A stretch of 64,000 nucleotides of DNA from Schumannella sp. 10F1B-5-1. GTDB taxonomy: Bacteria; Actinomycetota; Actinomycetes; Actinomycetales; Microbacteriaceae. Shown piece by piece: positions 36,682 to 45,939 of this stretch (positions within the stretch are counted from its first letter, which is position 1; each line of letters opens with the position of its first letter). The stretch covers positions 186,001-250,000 of the forward strand of contig NZ_VHQH01000040.1 of NCBI RefSeq assembly GCF_006517535.1. Reading direction: 5' to 3'. Below the pieces are notes generated by a model. It did no database searches. It worked only from the letters and a program-made list of their open reading frames with translations, and had not been told where the DNA came from. The position numbers and the translations under genes were made by a program.

Positions 36682-37035
36682 ATGTCCGACGACACCGCCC
36701 CCTCGATCTTCAGCCGCATCATCGCGGGCGAGATCCCGGCCGACATCGTGTTCGACGACGACCGGGTCATCGCCATCCGCGACATCGCGCCGCAGGCGCC
36801 CGTGCACCTGCTCGTGATCCCCAAGACCGACGCCTATCGCGACGTCGTCGAGCTCGCCGCGGGCGACCCTGCGCTGCTCGCCCATCTTGTGGCCACCGCC
36901 TCGTCGCTCGCCGACGAGCTCTGCGGCGGCCAGTTCCGACTCGTCTTCAACACCGGCGCCGAGGCCGGCCAGACCGTCTTCCATGTGCACGCGCACGTGC
37001 TGGGCGGCGGCCTCGAGGAAGGACACCTTGCCTGA
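36682..37035 (+). CDS. HIT-family nucleotide hydrolase (HinT-like)
   Basis: Histidine-triad protein of 117 residues, the full length for the Hint branch, which hydrolyses purine nucleoside phosphoramidates. It starts with IFSRIIAGEIPADIVFDDD and ends with NTGAEAGQTVFHVHAHVLGG, where HVHAHV is the triad. Its last codons contain the ribosome-binding site and start of phoH, so translation of the two is coupled. Confidence 0.93.
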   Translation: MSDDTAPSIFSRIIAGEIPADIVFDDDRVIAIRDIAPQAPVHLLVIPKTDAYRDVVELAAGDPALLAHLVATASSLADELCGGQFRLVFNTGAEAGQTVFHVHAHVLGGGLEEGHLA

Positions 37036-38161
37036 CGGCACCACTCCCGGCTCCGCAGCACGGAGCACCGGCCCGATCGGCGGAGCCGACCGCGCCGAGA
37101 TCGAGGTCGACGGCGTCGCCATGGTGCGGCTGCTCGGCCCGCAGGATCGCCTGCTGACCACGATCGAGAAGCAGTACCCCGACGTGACCGTGCACGTGCG
37201 CGGCAATCACGTGACCCTCGAGGGCGAGACGCGCGAGGTGCGCGCCGCCCGCACGCTCGTCGATGAGCTCGTGACGATGGTGCGCGACGGGGCCGACCTC
37301 GGCCCGGTCGACGTGACCAGTTCGGCGCGCATCCTCGACCGCGGCGAGGGCAGCCCGGCCGAGATGCTCAGCCAGGTCATCCTGTCGAGCCGCGGCAAGG
37401 TCATCCGCGCCAAGACCGCCGGCCAGCGCGCCTATGTGGATGCGATCGACGAGAACACGATCACGTTCGGCATCGGCCCCGCCGGAACCGGCAAGACCTA
37501 CCTCGCCATGGCGAAGGCCGTGCAGGCCCTGCAGCGCAAGGAGGTCGAGCGCATCATCCTGAGCCGGCCGGCGATCGAGGCGGGGGAGCGGCTCGGGTTC
37601 CTGCCCGGCACTCTGACCGACAAGATCGACCCCTACCTGCGGCCGCTCTACGACGCGCTCAACGAGATGATGGATCCCGAGATCGTGCCGAAGCTGCTCG
37701 CGACCGGCACGGTCGAGGTCGCGCCGCTCGCCTACATGCGCGGTCGCACGCTGAACAACGCGTTCGTGGTGCTCGACGAGGCGCAGAACACGACGCCCGA
37801 GCAGATGAAGATGTTCCTCACCCGTCTCGGCTTCGGCACCCGCATGGTCGTCACGGGCGACATCACGCAGGTCGACCTGCCCGCGGGGGCCAGCGGGCTG
37901 CGTCTGGTGACGCGCGTGCTCGACGGCATCGACGACATCCACTTCGCCCGGCTGACCAGCGACGACGTCGTGCGGCACAGCCTCGTGGGCCGCATCGTCG
38001 ACGCCTACTCGGAGTACGACGAGCAGCAGCAGGCCCGCCGCTTCGAGCGCGACCAGCGCGACGCCGCCCGGGGCGACAGCGCCCGCGACGGCGCGAACCG
38101 CGCCGAGCGCCGCGGCCACACCCCGCAAGACCGCCGCCCGCCGTGGCAGAGAGGCCGCTGA
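37028..38161 (+). CDS. phoH: PhoH-like ATPase
   Basis: Cytoplasmic P-loop NTPase of 377 residues. An N-terminal KH-like stretch precedes GPAGTGKT (Walker A, residues 150-157), [18 protein letters not shown] and [20 protein letters not shown] (Walker B). The Arg-rich C-terminal tail is low-complexity. The start is a TTG at 37028: AGGAAGGA ends 5 nt upstream, and no ATG or GTG nearby gives the family length. It overlaps the HIT gene by 8 bp and ybeY by 1 bp. Probably linked to RNA metabolism, as the ybeY pairing suggests. Confidence 0.9.
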   Translation: MPDGTTPGSAARSTGPIGGADRAEIEVDGVAMVRLLGPQDRLLTTIEKQYPDVTVHVRGNHVTLEGETREVRAARTLVDELVTMVRDGADLGPVDVTSSARILDRGEGSPAEMLSQVILSSRGKVIRAKTAGQRAYVDAIDENTITFGIGPAGTGKTYLAMAKAVQALQRKEVERIILSRPAIEAGERLGFLPGTLTDKIDPYLRPLYDALNEMMDPEIVPKLLATGTVEVAPLAYMRGRTLNNAFVVLDEAQNTTPEQMKMFLTRLGFGTRMVVTGDITQVDLPAGASGLRLVTRVLDGIDDIHFARLTSDDVVRHSLVGRIVDAYSEYDEQQQARRFERDQRDAARGDSARDGANRAERRGHTPQDRRPPWQRGR

Positions 38162-38622
38162 TGTCGATCGAGATCAACAACGAATCGGGCATGGATGCGG
38201 ATGTCGCCGCGATCCAGCGCCTGGCCGCCTTCGCGCTCGACCACATGCGCGTGCACCCCGACGCCGAGCTGGCGATCCAGCTGGTCGACGAGGCCGCCAT
38301 GGAGCAGCTGCACGTGCAGTGGATGGACGAGCCCGGCCCGACCGACGTGCTGAGCTTCCCGATGGACGAGCTGCGTCCCGGCAGCGACGACGAGCTCACC
38401 CCGCCCGGGCTGCTCGGCGACATCGTGCTCTGCCCGCAGGTCGCCGCGGCCCAGGCGGTCACCGCCGGGCACTCCACGCTCGATGAGCTGTGCCTGCTGA
38501 CCGCCCACGGCGTGCTGCACCTGCTCGGCTTCGACCACGCGGAGCCCGACGAGGAGAAGGAGATGTTCGGCATCCAGCGCGACATCCTGCTCGGCTTCTC
38601 CGTCGCCGAGCGACGACGGTAG
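38161..38622 (+). CDS. ybeY: Endoribonuclease YbeY
   Basis: Zinc metalloenzyme of 153 residues for 16S rRNA 3'-end maturation and 70S quality control. The metal site H116-x3-H120-x5-H126 ([11 protein letters not shown]) is intact, and [10 protein letters not shown] and [10 protein letters not shown] are the other conserved blocks. ATG overlaps the phoH stop (TGATG) and 5 bp separate it from the CBS protein gene, the standard phoH-ybeY-corC-era order. Confidence 0.94.
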   Translation: MSIEINNESGMDADVAAIQRLAAFALDHMRVHPDAELAIQLVDEAAMEQLHVQWMDEPGPTDVLSFPMDELRPGSDDELTPPGLLGDIVLCPQVAAAQAVTAGHSTLDELCLLTAHGVLHLLGFDHAEPDEEKEMFGIQRDILLGFSVAERRR

Positions 38623-38627
38623 ACGCC

Positions 38628-39971
38628 ATGATCGGCGTCTTCCTCGGCATCGCGGTCGTGCTGGTCGCGTTCGGCGGCCTGCTCGCGGCGACGGATGCGG
38701 CACTCGGCAGTCTGAGTCGGGTCGACCTCGTCGATCTCGCCTCGCGCAGCCGCTCGCGACGGTCGCTGCTGGCGATCTCCGACGACGCGGGCGCCCACGT
38801 CAACGCGGTCAACTTCCTCCGGGTCGTCGCAGAGACCGGCGCGGCCGTGCTCGTGACGCTCGCGCTGACCACCGTGATCGAGGAGTGGTGGTGGGTGCTG
38901 CTGCTCAGCGTGCTCATCATGACTGGCGCCTCGTTCGTGCTCGTCGGCTCCAGCCCGCGCAGCGTCGGCCGGGCCCACGCCCGCGGCGTGATCGCGTTCG
39001 CCGCGCCGCTCGTGCGAGGCATCCGCGTGATCCTCGGACCCGTCGCCGACCTGCTCGTCGCGCTCGGCAACCGCGTGACGCCCGGGCGCCCGTCGACGGT
39101 GACGTTCTCGAGCGAGGAGCAGCTGCTCTCGATGGTCGACGAGGCCACCGAGGCGGAGGTGCTCGAGGAGGACGACCGCGAGCTCATCCACTCGATCTTC
39201 GAGTGGGGCGACACGGTCGTACGCGAGGTGATGATCCCGCGCACCGATATGGTCACGGTCGACGACGACGTCAGCGCCGGGCAGGCGATGGGCCAGTTCC
39301 TGCGCACGGGCGTCTCGCGCATGCCGGTCATCGGCGACGGCGTCGACGACGTGCGCGGCATCCTCTACCTGCGAGATGTCGCCCGCCTGCTGCACGAGGG
39401 GCGCCGCGACGCCGACGGCGTGCCCGTCACCGACCTCGCGCGCCCGGCGCAGTTCGTGCCCGAGTCGAAGAAGGCCGACGACACGCTGCGCGAGATGCAG
39501 CGCGAGGCGAACCACCTCGCGATGGTCGTCGACGAGTACGGCGGCATCGCCGGGCTCGTGACGCTCGAGGACCTGATCGAGGAGCTCGTCGGCGACATCT
39601 CCGACGAGTACGACCGCGACGTCGCCGACGCGACCGAGCTCGAGGAGGGGCGCTGGCGCGTGCGCGCCGGCCTCGCCACCGACGAGCTCGGCGACCTGTT
39701 CGGCATCGAGCTCGACGACGACGACGTCGACTCGGTCGGCGGACTGCTGACCAAGGTGCTCGGCCGCCTGCCCGAGGTCGGCTCGACCGTCACCTTCTCG
39801 GGCCTCGTGCTGACCGCCGAGCGCACCGACGGCCGCCGCGGCCGCCTGCGCACCGTGCTCGTCGAGCGCGACCCCGACCTCGCCGACGCCGAGGAGGCGT
39901 TCGGCACCGACACCCCCGCCGGCGGCGTGCGCACGCCGCCGCGCGGCACTCGTGCCAAGGAGCAGAGCTGA
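38628..39971 (+). CDS. CorC/HlyC-type CBS-domain membrane protein
   Basis: 447 residues. The N-terminal CNNM/DUF21 membrane region has three to four helices (about residues 1-23, 57-80, 85-105). A paired CBS module follows (about 205-325; VMIPRTDMVTVDDDVSAGQAM, HLAMVVDEYGGIAGLVTLEDLIEELVGDI), and the C-terminal CorC/HlyC domain ends the fold (about 340-425). The family is linked to magnesium or cobalt export; the old hemolysin name has little support. It overlaps the era start by 1 bp. Confidence 0.9.
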   Translation: MIGVFLGIAVVLVAFGGLLAATDAALGSLSRVDLVDLASRSRSRRSLLAISDDAGAHVNAVNFLRVVAETGAAVLVTLALTTVIEEWWWVLLLSVLIMTGASFVLVGSSPRSVGRAHARGVIAFAAPLVRGIRVILGPVADLLVALGNRVTPGRPSTVTFSSEEQLLSMVDEATEAEVLEEDDRELIHSIFEWGDTVVREVMIPRTDMVTVDDDVSAGQAMGQFLRTGVSRMPVIGDGVDDVRGILYLRDVARLLHEGRRDADGVPVTDLARPAQFVPESKKADDTLREMQREANHLAMVVDEYGGIAGLVTLEDLIEELVGDISDEYDRDVADATELEEGRWRVRAGLATDELGDLFGIELDDDDVDSVGGLLTKVLGRLPEVGSTVTFSGLVLTAERTDGRRGRLRTVLVERDPDLADAEEAFGTDTPAGGVRTPPRGTRAKEQS

Positions 39972-40867
39972 TGGGCCACCATGTCTTCCGCGCCGGGTTC
40001 GCGACCTTCGTGGGTCGCCCCAACGTCGGCAAGTCGACGCTGACCAACGCCCTCGTGGGCGAGAAGGTCGCGATCACCTCGTCGAAGCCGCAGACCACCC
40101 GCCGCGCGATCCGGGGCGTGGTGCACCACGTCGACGGCCAGCTGATCCTGGTCGACACCCCCGGCGTGCACCGCCCGCGCACCCTGCTCGGGCAGCGCCT
40201 CAACGACGTCGTGCAGACCACGCTCGGTGACGTCGACGTGATCGGCTTCTGCCTGCCGGCCGACGAGAAGCTCGGGCCGGGCGACCGGTTCATCAACGAG
40301 CAGCTCGACCAGCACCCGCGGGCGAAGAAGATCGCCATCGTCACGAAGATCGACGCCGCCCCGCGTCCGCTCGTGGCGGAGCGCCTGCTACAGATCAGCG
40401 AGCTGCGCGAATGGGAGACGATCATCCCCGTCTCGGCGCAGAACCGCATCCAGCTCGACCTGCTGACGAGCGAGCTGATCAAGCTGCTGCCCGAGTCGGA
40501 GCGGCTCTACCCGGTGGATGCGGTGACCGACGAGGGGCTCGACACCCGCATCGCGGAGTTCGTGCGCGAGGCCGCCCTCGAGGGCGTGCAGGACGAGCTG
40601 CCGCACTCGCTCGCCGTGACGATCGACGACCTGGTCGACCGCGACGACAAGGACCTGCTCGAGGTCTACGCCAACCTCTGGGTCGAGCGCGACAGCCAGA
40701 AGGGCATCGTGATCGGCCGCGGCGGCGAGCGGCTGCAGGAGATCGGCGCGAAGGCACGAGCGCAGATCGAGCCCCTCGTGGGCAAGCAGGTGTTCCTGTC
40801 GATCCGCGTGAAGGTGGCGAAGGAGTGGCAGCGCGACCCGAAGCAGCTGGGGCGGCTGGGGTTCTGA
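39971..40867 (+). CDS. era: GTPase Era
   Basis: Ribosome-assembly GTPase of 298 residues that binds the 3' end of 16S rRNA. G1 GRPNVGKST (residues 15-23), G3 VDTPG, G4 TKID, and a C-terminal KH domain with GIVIGRGGERLQEIGAKAR. It ends with the usual short basic tail. ATG overlaps the previous stop, closing the phoH-ybeY-corC-era string. Confidence 0.95.
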   Translation: MGHHVFRAGFATFVGRPNVGKSTLTNALVGEKVAITSSKPQTTRRAIRGVVHHVDGQLILVDTPGVHRPRTLLGQRLNDVVQTTLGDVDVIGFCLPADEKLGPGDRFINEQLDQHPRAKKIAIVTKIDAAPRPLVAERLLQISELREWETIIPVSAQNRIQLDLLTSELIKLLPESERLYPVDAVTDEGLDTRIAEFVREAALEGVQDELPHSLAVTIDDLVDRDDKDLLEVYANLWVERDSQKGIVIGRGGERLQEIGAKARAQIEPLVGKQVFLSIRVKVAKEWQRDPKQLGRLGF

Positions 40868-40933
40868 GCCCGCCGCGGCTCCGGGTCCCACGCGGTTCCG
40901 AGCCCGCGGGAATGCCGTCCCGGTGCCAGCGGT

Positions 40934-40955
40934 TACGATCGATGCAAACGCATAG
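40934..40955 (+). promoter_or_regulatory. -10 element and palindromic operator of the LLM monooxygenase gene
   Basis: TACGAT (40934-40939) is followed by CGATGC-AAAC-GCATAG (40940-40955). The palindrome covers the predicted start point. The same core (CGATGC-ATAC-GCATCG) occurs before the FMN reductase gene at 47474-47489, suggesting one regulator controls both. Confidence 0.6.
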
Positions 40956-40985
40956 AAATCGGATCGGCATCCAGGAGGCGACGCC

Positions 40986-42137
40986 ATGACCGGCACACAG
41001 TTCGGCATCTTCACGGTGAGCGACATCACCGAGGACCCCACGACGAAGACCACCGTCAGCGAGGCCCAGCGCATCCAGGACACCCTGACGATCGCGCTGC
41101 ACGCCGAAGAGGTCGGGCTCGACGTCTTCGCGCTCGGCGAGCACCACAACCCGCCGTTCTGGTCGTCGTCGCCGACCACGACGCTCGCCTGGCTCGCCGC
41201 GAAGACGACGACCCTGCAGCTCACGACGAGCACGACGCTCATCACCACGAACGACCCTGTGAAGATCGCCGAGGACTTCGCGATGCTGCAGCACGTCGCC
41301 GGCGGTCGCGTCGACCTCATGCTCGGGCGCGGCAACACCGGCCCGGTGTACCCGTGGTTCGGCCAGGACATCCGCCAGGGCATCCCGCTCGCGATCGAGA
41401 ACTACGCGCTGCTGCACCGCCTGTGGCGCGAGGATGTCGTCGACTGGTCGGGCCAGTTCCGCACGCCGCTGCAGGGCTTCACGTCGACGCCGCGTCCGCT
41501 CGACGACGTGCCGCCGTTCGTCTGGCACGGATCGATCCGCAGCCCCGAGATCGCCGAGCAGGCCGCCTACTACGGCGACGGCTTCTTCGCGAACAACATC
41601 TTCTGGCCCAAGGAGCACTACCAGCGCCTCATCGCGTTCTACCGCGAGCGCTACGCCCACTACGGCCACGGCACGGCCGAGCAGGCGATCGTCGGCCTCG
41701 GCGGTCAGGTCTTCATGCGGGCGAAGTCGCAGGATGCGGTGAACGAGTTCCGCCCCTACTTCGACAACGCGCCCGTCTACGGTCACGGCCCCTCGCTCGA
41801 GGACTTCACCGCCCAGACGCCCCTCACGGTCGGCAGCCCGCAGGAGGTCATCGACCGCTACGCCGGCATGCGCGAGCACTTCGGCGACTACCAGCGCCAG
41901 CTCTTCCTCATGGATCACGCCGGCCTGCCGCTCAAGACCGTGCTCGAGCAGCTCGACATCCTCGGCGGCGAGGTCGTGCCGGCGCTGCGCAAGGAGTTCG
42001 CGACGAACCGCCCGGCGACGGTTCCGGATGCGCCGACGCACGACTTGCTCGTCGCCCGCCGTGACGCGGCGCTCGCCGAGGCCGGCGCGTCGACGGCCGC
42101 GTCGGGCGCCGACGCGGCCGAGGCCGTCAGCGCCTGA
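40986..42137 (+). CDS. Luciferase-like (LLM class) flavin-dependent monooxygenase
   Basis: 383 residues with the bacterial luciferase barrel: FGIFTVSDITEDP start, EEVGLDVFALGEHHNPPFWSSSP, MLQHVAGGRVDLMLGRGN and VWHGSIRSPEIAEQAAYYGDGFF. It fits the CE1758-type subgroup, which usually partners a dedicated FMN reductase; here that partner-type gene is at 47554, not adjacent, but carries a matching operator. It would use reduced FMN from that enzyme to oxidise an unknown substrate. GGAGG lies about 9 nt before the ATG. The Ala-rich tail is low-complexity. Confidence 0.87.
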   Translation: MTGTQFGIFTVSDITEDPTTKTTVSEAQRIQDTLTIALHAEEVGLDVFALGEHHNPPFWSSSPTTTLAWLAAKTTTLQLTTSTTLITTNDPVKIAEDFAMLQHVAGGRVDLMLGRGNTGPVYPWFGQDIRQGIPLAIENYALLHRLWREDVVDWSGQFRTPLQGFTSTPRPLDDVPPFVWHGSIRSPEIAEQAAYYGDGFFANNIFWPKEHYQRLIAFYRERYAHYGHGTAEQAIVGLGGQVFMRAKSQDAVNEFRPYFDNAPVYGHGPSLEDFTAQTPLTVGSPQEVIDRYAGMREHFGDYQRQLFLMDHAGLPLKTVLEQLDILGGEVVPALRKEFATNRPATVPDAPTHDLLVARRDAALAEAGASTAASGADAAEAVSA

Positions 42138-42168
42138 CCTGCCGACGGATTCTCGTGACCGCGCCTCC

Positions 42169-42196
42169 TGAACCTCTCGGCGTGCTATCCCGTTGA
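42169..42196 (+). promoter_or_regulatory. ECF-type autoregulatory promoter
   Basis: TGAACC (42169-42174), 16 bp, CGTTGA (42191-42196), directly before the sigma gene. This resembles SigL/SigK-type promoters of actinobacteria (TGAACC with a CGT-type -10), so the sigma factor probably drives its own operon. The leader is about 10 nt with AGGAGG before the ATG. Confidence 0.65.
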
Positions 42197-42212
42197 GAGG
42201 TCAGGAGGTGCC

Positions 42213-42716
42213 ATGACCGTCGACGACGCCACGCGGCTGCGTGAGCTGCATGACGCCCACGCCACGGCGGTGTGGCGCTATGTCGTGCACCTCACCGGCG
42301 ACCACGCGGGCGCCGACGACGTCGTGCAGGAGACGCTGCTGCGCGCCTGGCGCAGCCCGCGCATCCTGCAGCAGACCGAGAGCGTGCGCAGCTGGATGCT
42401 GACGGTCGCCCGCAACCTCGTGATCGACCAGGCGCGCAGCGCCCGGCACCGCCACGAGCTCGTGGTCGACGAGCCGCCCGAGCTCGCCGAGCCCGACCGC
42501 ACCGATCGGGTGTTCGAGTCGCTGCTCGTCGCCGAGGCCCTCGCGACGCTGAGCGTCGAGCACCGCAGCGTGCTCGTGCACGCCTACTACGGCGGCCGCG
42601 GCATCGCCGAGGTCGCCCGCGAGCTCGACATCCCGCCGGGAACGGTGAAGTCGCGACTGCACTACGGACTGCGAGCACTGCGGCTCGCCCTGCAGGAGAG
42701 AGGGGTGACGCGCTGA
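42213..42716 (+). CDS. ECF RNA polymerase sigma factor (SigK/SigL-like)
   Basis: 167 residues with sigma region 2 (DDVVQETLLRAWRSP, SWMLTVARNLVIDQAR) and region 4 (HRSVLVHAYYGGRGIAEVARELDIPPGTVKSRLHYGLRAL). No region 3, as for ECF factors. It overlaps the anti-sigma gene by 1 bp, so the two are made in step. With the zinc-type anti-sigma factor it fits a redox or envelope stress switch of the SigL/RslA kind (inference). Confidence 0.92.
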   Translation: MTVDDATRLRELHDAHATAVWRYVVHLTGDHAGADDVVQETLLRAWRSPRILQQTESVRSWMLTVARNLVIDQARSARHRHELVVDEPPELAEPDRTDRVFESLLVAEALATLSVEHRSVLVHAYYGGRGIAEVARELDIPPGTVKSRLHYGLRALRLALQERGVTR

Positions 42717-43507
42717 TGGCACCCGATCACGAGCGCTACGCCCAGTGGGATGCCGCCTACGTGCTCGGCGCGCTCGACTCGGCCGAGCGCCGCGAGTACG
42801 AGGCGCATCTCGAGGTCTGCGAGCGCTGCCGTGCGGCGATCGGCGCGCTGGCGCCGATGCCGGGGCTGCTCGGCCGGCTGACGGCGGAGCGGGCGGCGTC
42901 GATCGACGCCGACGCCGACGCCGACGCCGACACCGACCCCGACGCCGATTCCGTGGATGCGCGACCCGACGTGCTCGCGGTCGCCGCCACCCCGCCGCGT
43001 GACCTCGTCGCGCACGTGGTCGCGCGCGATCGTCGGCGGCGGCGTCGCCGACGACTGGTCGGACTCGCGGCGGCGCTCGCCGTCGTGGCGTTCGTCGTCG
43101 CGATCCCGCTGACGCTCGCGCGGCTCGCCGGCGGCGCGTCGACGTCTCCCGGTTCGGACACGGCCGGCGGGGGAACGCCCGCCATCGCGCTCGACCGCGT
43201 CGTCGACTCGTCGCTGAGCGCCTCGGTGCACCTGACGCCGGAGGGCTGGGGCACGCGCATCGACATGGACTGCGGCTACGGCCAGGGCGGGGCGACTCCG
43301 CCGGCCGGCGGCTGGCTCTACGGGCTCTACGTGATCGACCGCGACGGCGAGGAGAGCCAGATCTCGACCTGGCGGGTCGCGGATCGCGACGACGTGCGGC
43401 TGACCGCGTCGACCGCGCTGGCGCGCGACGACATCCGCCGCGTCGAGATCCGGGCGCTGCCCTCGGGCACGGCCCTGCTCGGCGCGGATCCGCCCCGCGG
43501 GGGGTGA
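42716..43507 (+). CDS. Zinc-finger (ZAS) anti-sigma factor
   Basis: A 263-residue membrane-anchored anti-sigma factor. The N-terminal ZAS motif is HLEVCERCRA (HxxxCxxC) after YVLGALDSAERREYEAHL. A single membrane helix lies at about residues 113-135, and the outer domain ends with SVEI...RIEIR-like strands and LPSGTALLGADPP, the pattern of RskA-type C-terminal domains. Residues 64-77 are an Asp-Ala repeat encoded by seven gac-starting hexamers. ATG in a TGATG overlap with the sigma gene. Confidence 0.87.
   Translation: MAPDHERYAQWDAAYVLGALDSAERREYEAHLEVCERCRAAIGALAPMPGLLGRLTAERAASIDADADADADTDPDADSVDARPDVLAVAATPPRDLVAHVVARDRRRRRRRRLVGLAAALAVVAFVVAIPLTLARLAGGASTSPGSDTAGGGTPAIALDRVVDSSLSASVHLTPEGWGTRIDMDCGYGQGGATPPAGGWLYGLYVIDRDGEESQISTWRVADRDDVRLTASTALARDDIRRVEIRALPSGTALLGADPPRGG
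42905..42946 (+). repeat. Tandem hexanucleotide repeat inside the anti-sigma gene
   Basis: Seven 6-bp units, mostly gacgcc with two variants (gacacc, gacccc). Each adds Asp plus Ala, Thr or Pro. Because the unit is 6 bp, copy-number change keeps the frame and only alters linker length between the zinc domain and the membrane helix. Confidence 0.8.
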
Positions 43508-43516
43508 CGAGGTGAG

Positions 43517-44212
43517 TCAGTCGCCTCTCGCGCCTGCCCACGCGTAGGCCACCTCGGGTCGCCCGGGCGTGCCGTAGCGCTGCGAGCGCCGGGCCAGCCC
43601 GAGCTCGGCCAGGTGCTCCAGGTAGCGGCGGGCGGTCACGCGCGAGAGATCCAGGGCGGCGGCCAGCTCGCTCGCCGAGCGCGGCTGCGCCGCGGTGCGC
43701 AGAGCCGAGCTGACGGCGTCGAGCGTCGTGGCCGTGAGGCCCTTGGGCAGGGGAGCCGCGGCGCCGGCCGGGCGCAGGTGGGCGAGCAGTGCATCCACGT
43801 CGCCCTGCGTCGTCGCCGCGTCGCCGGCGAGCCCGTCGCGGAATGCCCGGTACTGCTCGAGCCGCTCGCGCAGCGCCGGGAAGCCGAAGGGCTTGATCAG
43901 GTACTGCGTGACGCCGACCGACACGGCCGTCTGCACCGCCTCGAGGTCGCGCACGGCCGTGATCGCCATGATGTCGACGCGCACCCGCTCGGCGCGCAGC
44001 CGGCGCGCGAGCTCGAGGCCGTGCGCGTCGGGCAGGGTCAGGTCGAGCAGCACCAGGTCGACGGCGCCGGGATGCACGGTCGTCAGCGCCGCGTGCGCCT
44101 CACCCGCGCTGTGCGCCACCGCCACGACCGCGAAGCCGTCGACGCGCTCGACGTAGGCGGCGTGCGCTTCGGCGGCCAGCAGGTCGTCGTCGACCACGAG
44201 CACGCGGATCAT
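43517..44212 (-). CDS. CitB/DcuR-type response regulator
   Basis: 231 residues. Receiver domain with D57 (VLLDLTLPDAHG) as the phosphorylation site, acidic VVDDD at the start, and K in YLIKPF. The C-terminal part is a helix-turn-helix of the CitB/DcuR type (SASELAAALDLSRVTARRYLEHLAELGLA), not a NarL domain. The start overlaps the kinase stop by 4 bp. It most likely controls the divergent dicarboxylate transporter gene. Confidence 0.9.
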   Translation of the reverse strand: MIRVLVVDDDLLAAEAHAAYVERVDGFAVVAVAHSAGEAHAALTTVHPGAVDLVLLDLTLPDAHGLELARRLRAERVRVDIMAITAVRDLEAVQTAVSVGVTQYLIKPFGFPALRERLEQYRAFRDGLAGDAATTQGDVDALLAHLRPAGAAAPLPKGLTATTLDAVSSALRTAAQPRSASELAAALDLSRVTARRYLEHLAELGLARRSQRYGTPGRPEVAYAWAGARGD

Positions 44213-45855
44213 GCAGGCGTTCCCGTCGTCGAGGCCGGCACGGGCACGGGGAAGCTCGCGACCACGGTCGTCGGCGTGCCGGGCGCGAAGACGACATCGC
44301 CGCCGGCCGCGCGCGCCGTCGCCCGGGCGACCGCGAGGCCGTTGCCGTGCGCGCCGCCGGGATCGCTCTTGCTGGTCACTCCGAGATCGAACATCGTGGC
44401 GGCCAGATCGGGGCGGATGCCGCGGCCCGTGTCGGTCACCCGCAGTTCGACCGCGGGTCGGTCGCCGTCGGTCTCCGCATCCGCGTGCCGCAGCACGACC
44501 TCGACCCGGCGCGGCGCCTCCGCCGCGAGCGCCGCGTCGATCGCGTTGTCGACCAGATTGCCGACGACCGACACGAGCGCCGACGCCGTCAGCGGCGGCA
44601 CGGCCCCCGGCGCGGCCGACACCGTCAGCTCGACGCCGCGTTCGTTCGCCTGCGCCGTCTTGCCGAGCAGCAGCGCGCCGAGCACGGGATGGTCGACCGT
44701 CGCGAGCATCCGGTCGGCCAGCTCCTGGCTCGTGCGCGTCGACTCCGAGGCCAGCTCGATCGCCTGCTCCACCCGGCCCAGCTCGAGCAGCCCGACGAGC
44801 GTGTGCACGGTGTTGGCGTGCTCGTGCGCCTGGGCGCGCAGGGCATCCCGCATGCCGCGCGTCGAATCGAGCTCGCCGATCAGCTGCTGCAGCCGGCTCT
44901 GGTCGCGCAGGGTCATGACCGAGCCGCCGGCGTCGGCGGGGGAGCCGACCGCGGGCTCGGCGGGCTCCTGATTCACGAGCAGCAGCGTCGCGCCCTCGAG
45001 GTGCGTCTCCTCGACCACGCGCCGCCCCGAGCCGATCAGGCCCGCCACGGCGGCGCCGACCCCGAGCGACTCGGCCGACGCCGGCAGCGCGACCGTCCCC
45101 GCCGGCGGCAGACCCAGCAGCTCGGCGGCCTCGTCGTTGTAGAGCACGACGCGGTGCTCGCGGTCGCTCAGCACGAGGCCCTCGCGCACCGCGTGCAGCA
45201 CCGACTCGTAGTAGCCGACCATCCGCCGCAGCTCGGCCGGCGCCAGCCGTCCGGTCGTGCGCCGCAGCGAGCGCTGCACGACGAACGCGGTCACCGCGCC
45301 GACCAGCACGACCGCGAGCGTCACCACGATCACGAAGGGGACGCGCCCCGCCACGATGCCGCCGACGTTCGCCGTCGTGACGCCCGCCGATACCAGCCCG
45401 ACCACGGCGCCGTCACGCTCGATCGGCACCACGGCGCGCACCGACGGGCCCAGCGTGCCCGTGAAGGTCTCGGTGATCTCCTCACCGCGCAGCGCCGGCG
45501 CGATCGTGCCGCGGAAGAGCTTGCCGATCTCGCTGCGATCCGGATGCGTCACCCGGATCCCGTCGGGCGTCATGATCGTCACGAAGTCGACGCCCGCCTC
45601 GTCGACGAGCTCGAGCGCGTAGGGCTCGAGCCGCTCCGTCGCATCGGCCGCGTCCACGTCGGCGCGCACCCGCGGATCGACGGCCACCGTGCGCGCCACC
45701 GACAGCGAGGTCTCGGCGGCGTCGCGCTCGGCGGAGCGCTGCGCATCCACCGCCAGCACCGCCAGCAGGGCGCCGGCGACGAGCACGGCCGCGGCCAGCT
45801 GCACCGCGAACACGCGACCCGCGATGCTCACCGCGCGCGACCCGGTCATGGGCAT
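44209..45855 (-). CDS. DcuS/CitA-type sensor histidine kinase
   Basis: 548 residues. First membrane helix (about 13-36), extracellular single-Cache sensor (about 40-160; FVTIMTPDGIRVTHPDRSEIGKLFRGT is the family signature), second helix (about 165-188), PAS (about 205-300), then the H box HEHANTVHTLVGLLELG and an ATPase domain with NLVDNAIDAA, DTGRGI and GNGLAVAR. It probably senses C4-dicarboxylates or citrate. I chose the ATG at 45855 because AGGAG ends 5 nt upstream; 45882 lacks this. Confidence 0.9.
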   Translation of the reverse strand: MPMTGSRAVSIAGRVFAVQLAAAVLVAGALLAVLAVDAQRSAERDAAETSLSVARTVAVDPRVRADVDAADATERLEPYALELVDEAGVDFVTIMTPDGIRVTHPDRSEIGKLFRGTIAPALRGEEITETFTGTLGPSVRAVVPIERDGAVVGLVSAGVTTANVGGIVAGRVPFVIVVTLAVVLVGAVTAFVVQRSLRRTTGRLAPAELRRMVGYYESVLHAVREGLVLSDREHRVVLYNDEAAELLGLPPAGTVALPASAESLGVGAAVAGLIGSGRRVVEETHLEGATLLLVNQEPAEPAVGSPADAGGSVMTLRDQSRLQQLIGELDSTRGMRDALRAQAHEHANTVHTLVGLLELGRVEQAIELASESTRTSQELADRMLATVDHPVLGALLLGKTAQANERGVELTVSAAPGAVPPLTASALVSVVGNLVDNAIDAALAAEAPRRVEVVLRHADAETDGDRPAVELRVTDTGRGIRPDLAATMFDLGVTSKSDPGGAHGNGLAVARATARAAGGDVVFAPGTPTTVVASFPVPVPASTTGTPA

Positions 45856-45939
45856 CCTCGCTCCTGCAACCGATATGAACACAAGTTCCGCCGGCCCGCG
45901 GGCGCGACCACTCTGGGGCGATCACCTTGTCACGAGGGC

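Noticed and set aside
33970-37206. 1078-codon open frame on the minus strand across dnaJ to HIT
   Set aside because: Antisense to five recognisable genes; composition (H, R, D, G, A, V, L) is that of an antisense frame and no start signal is seen.
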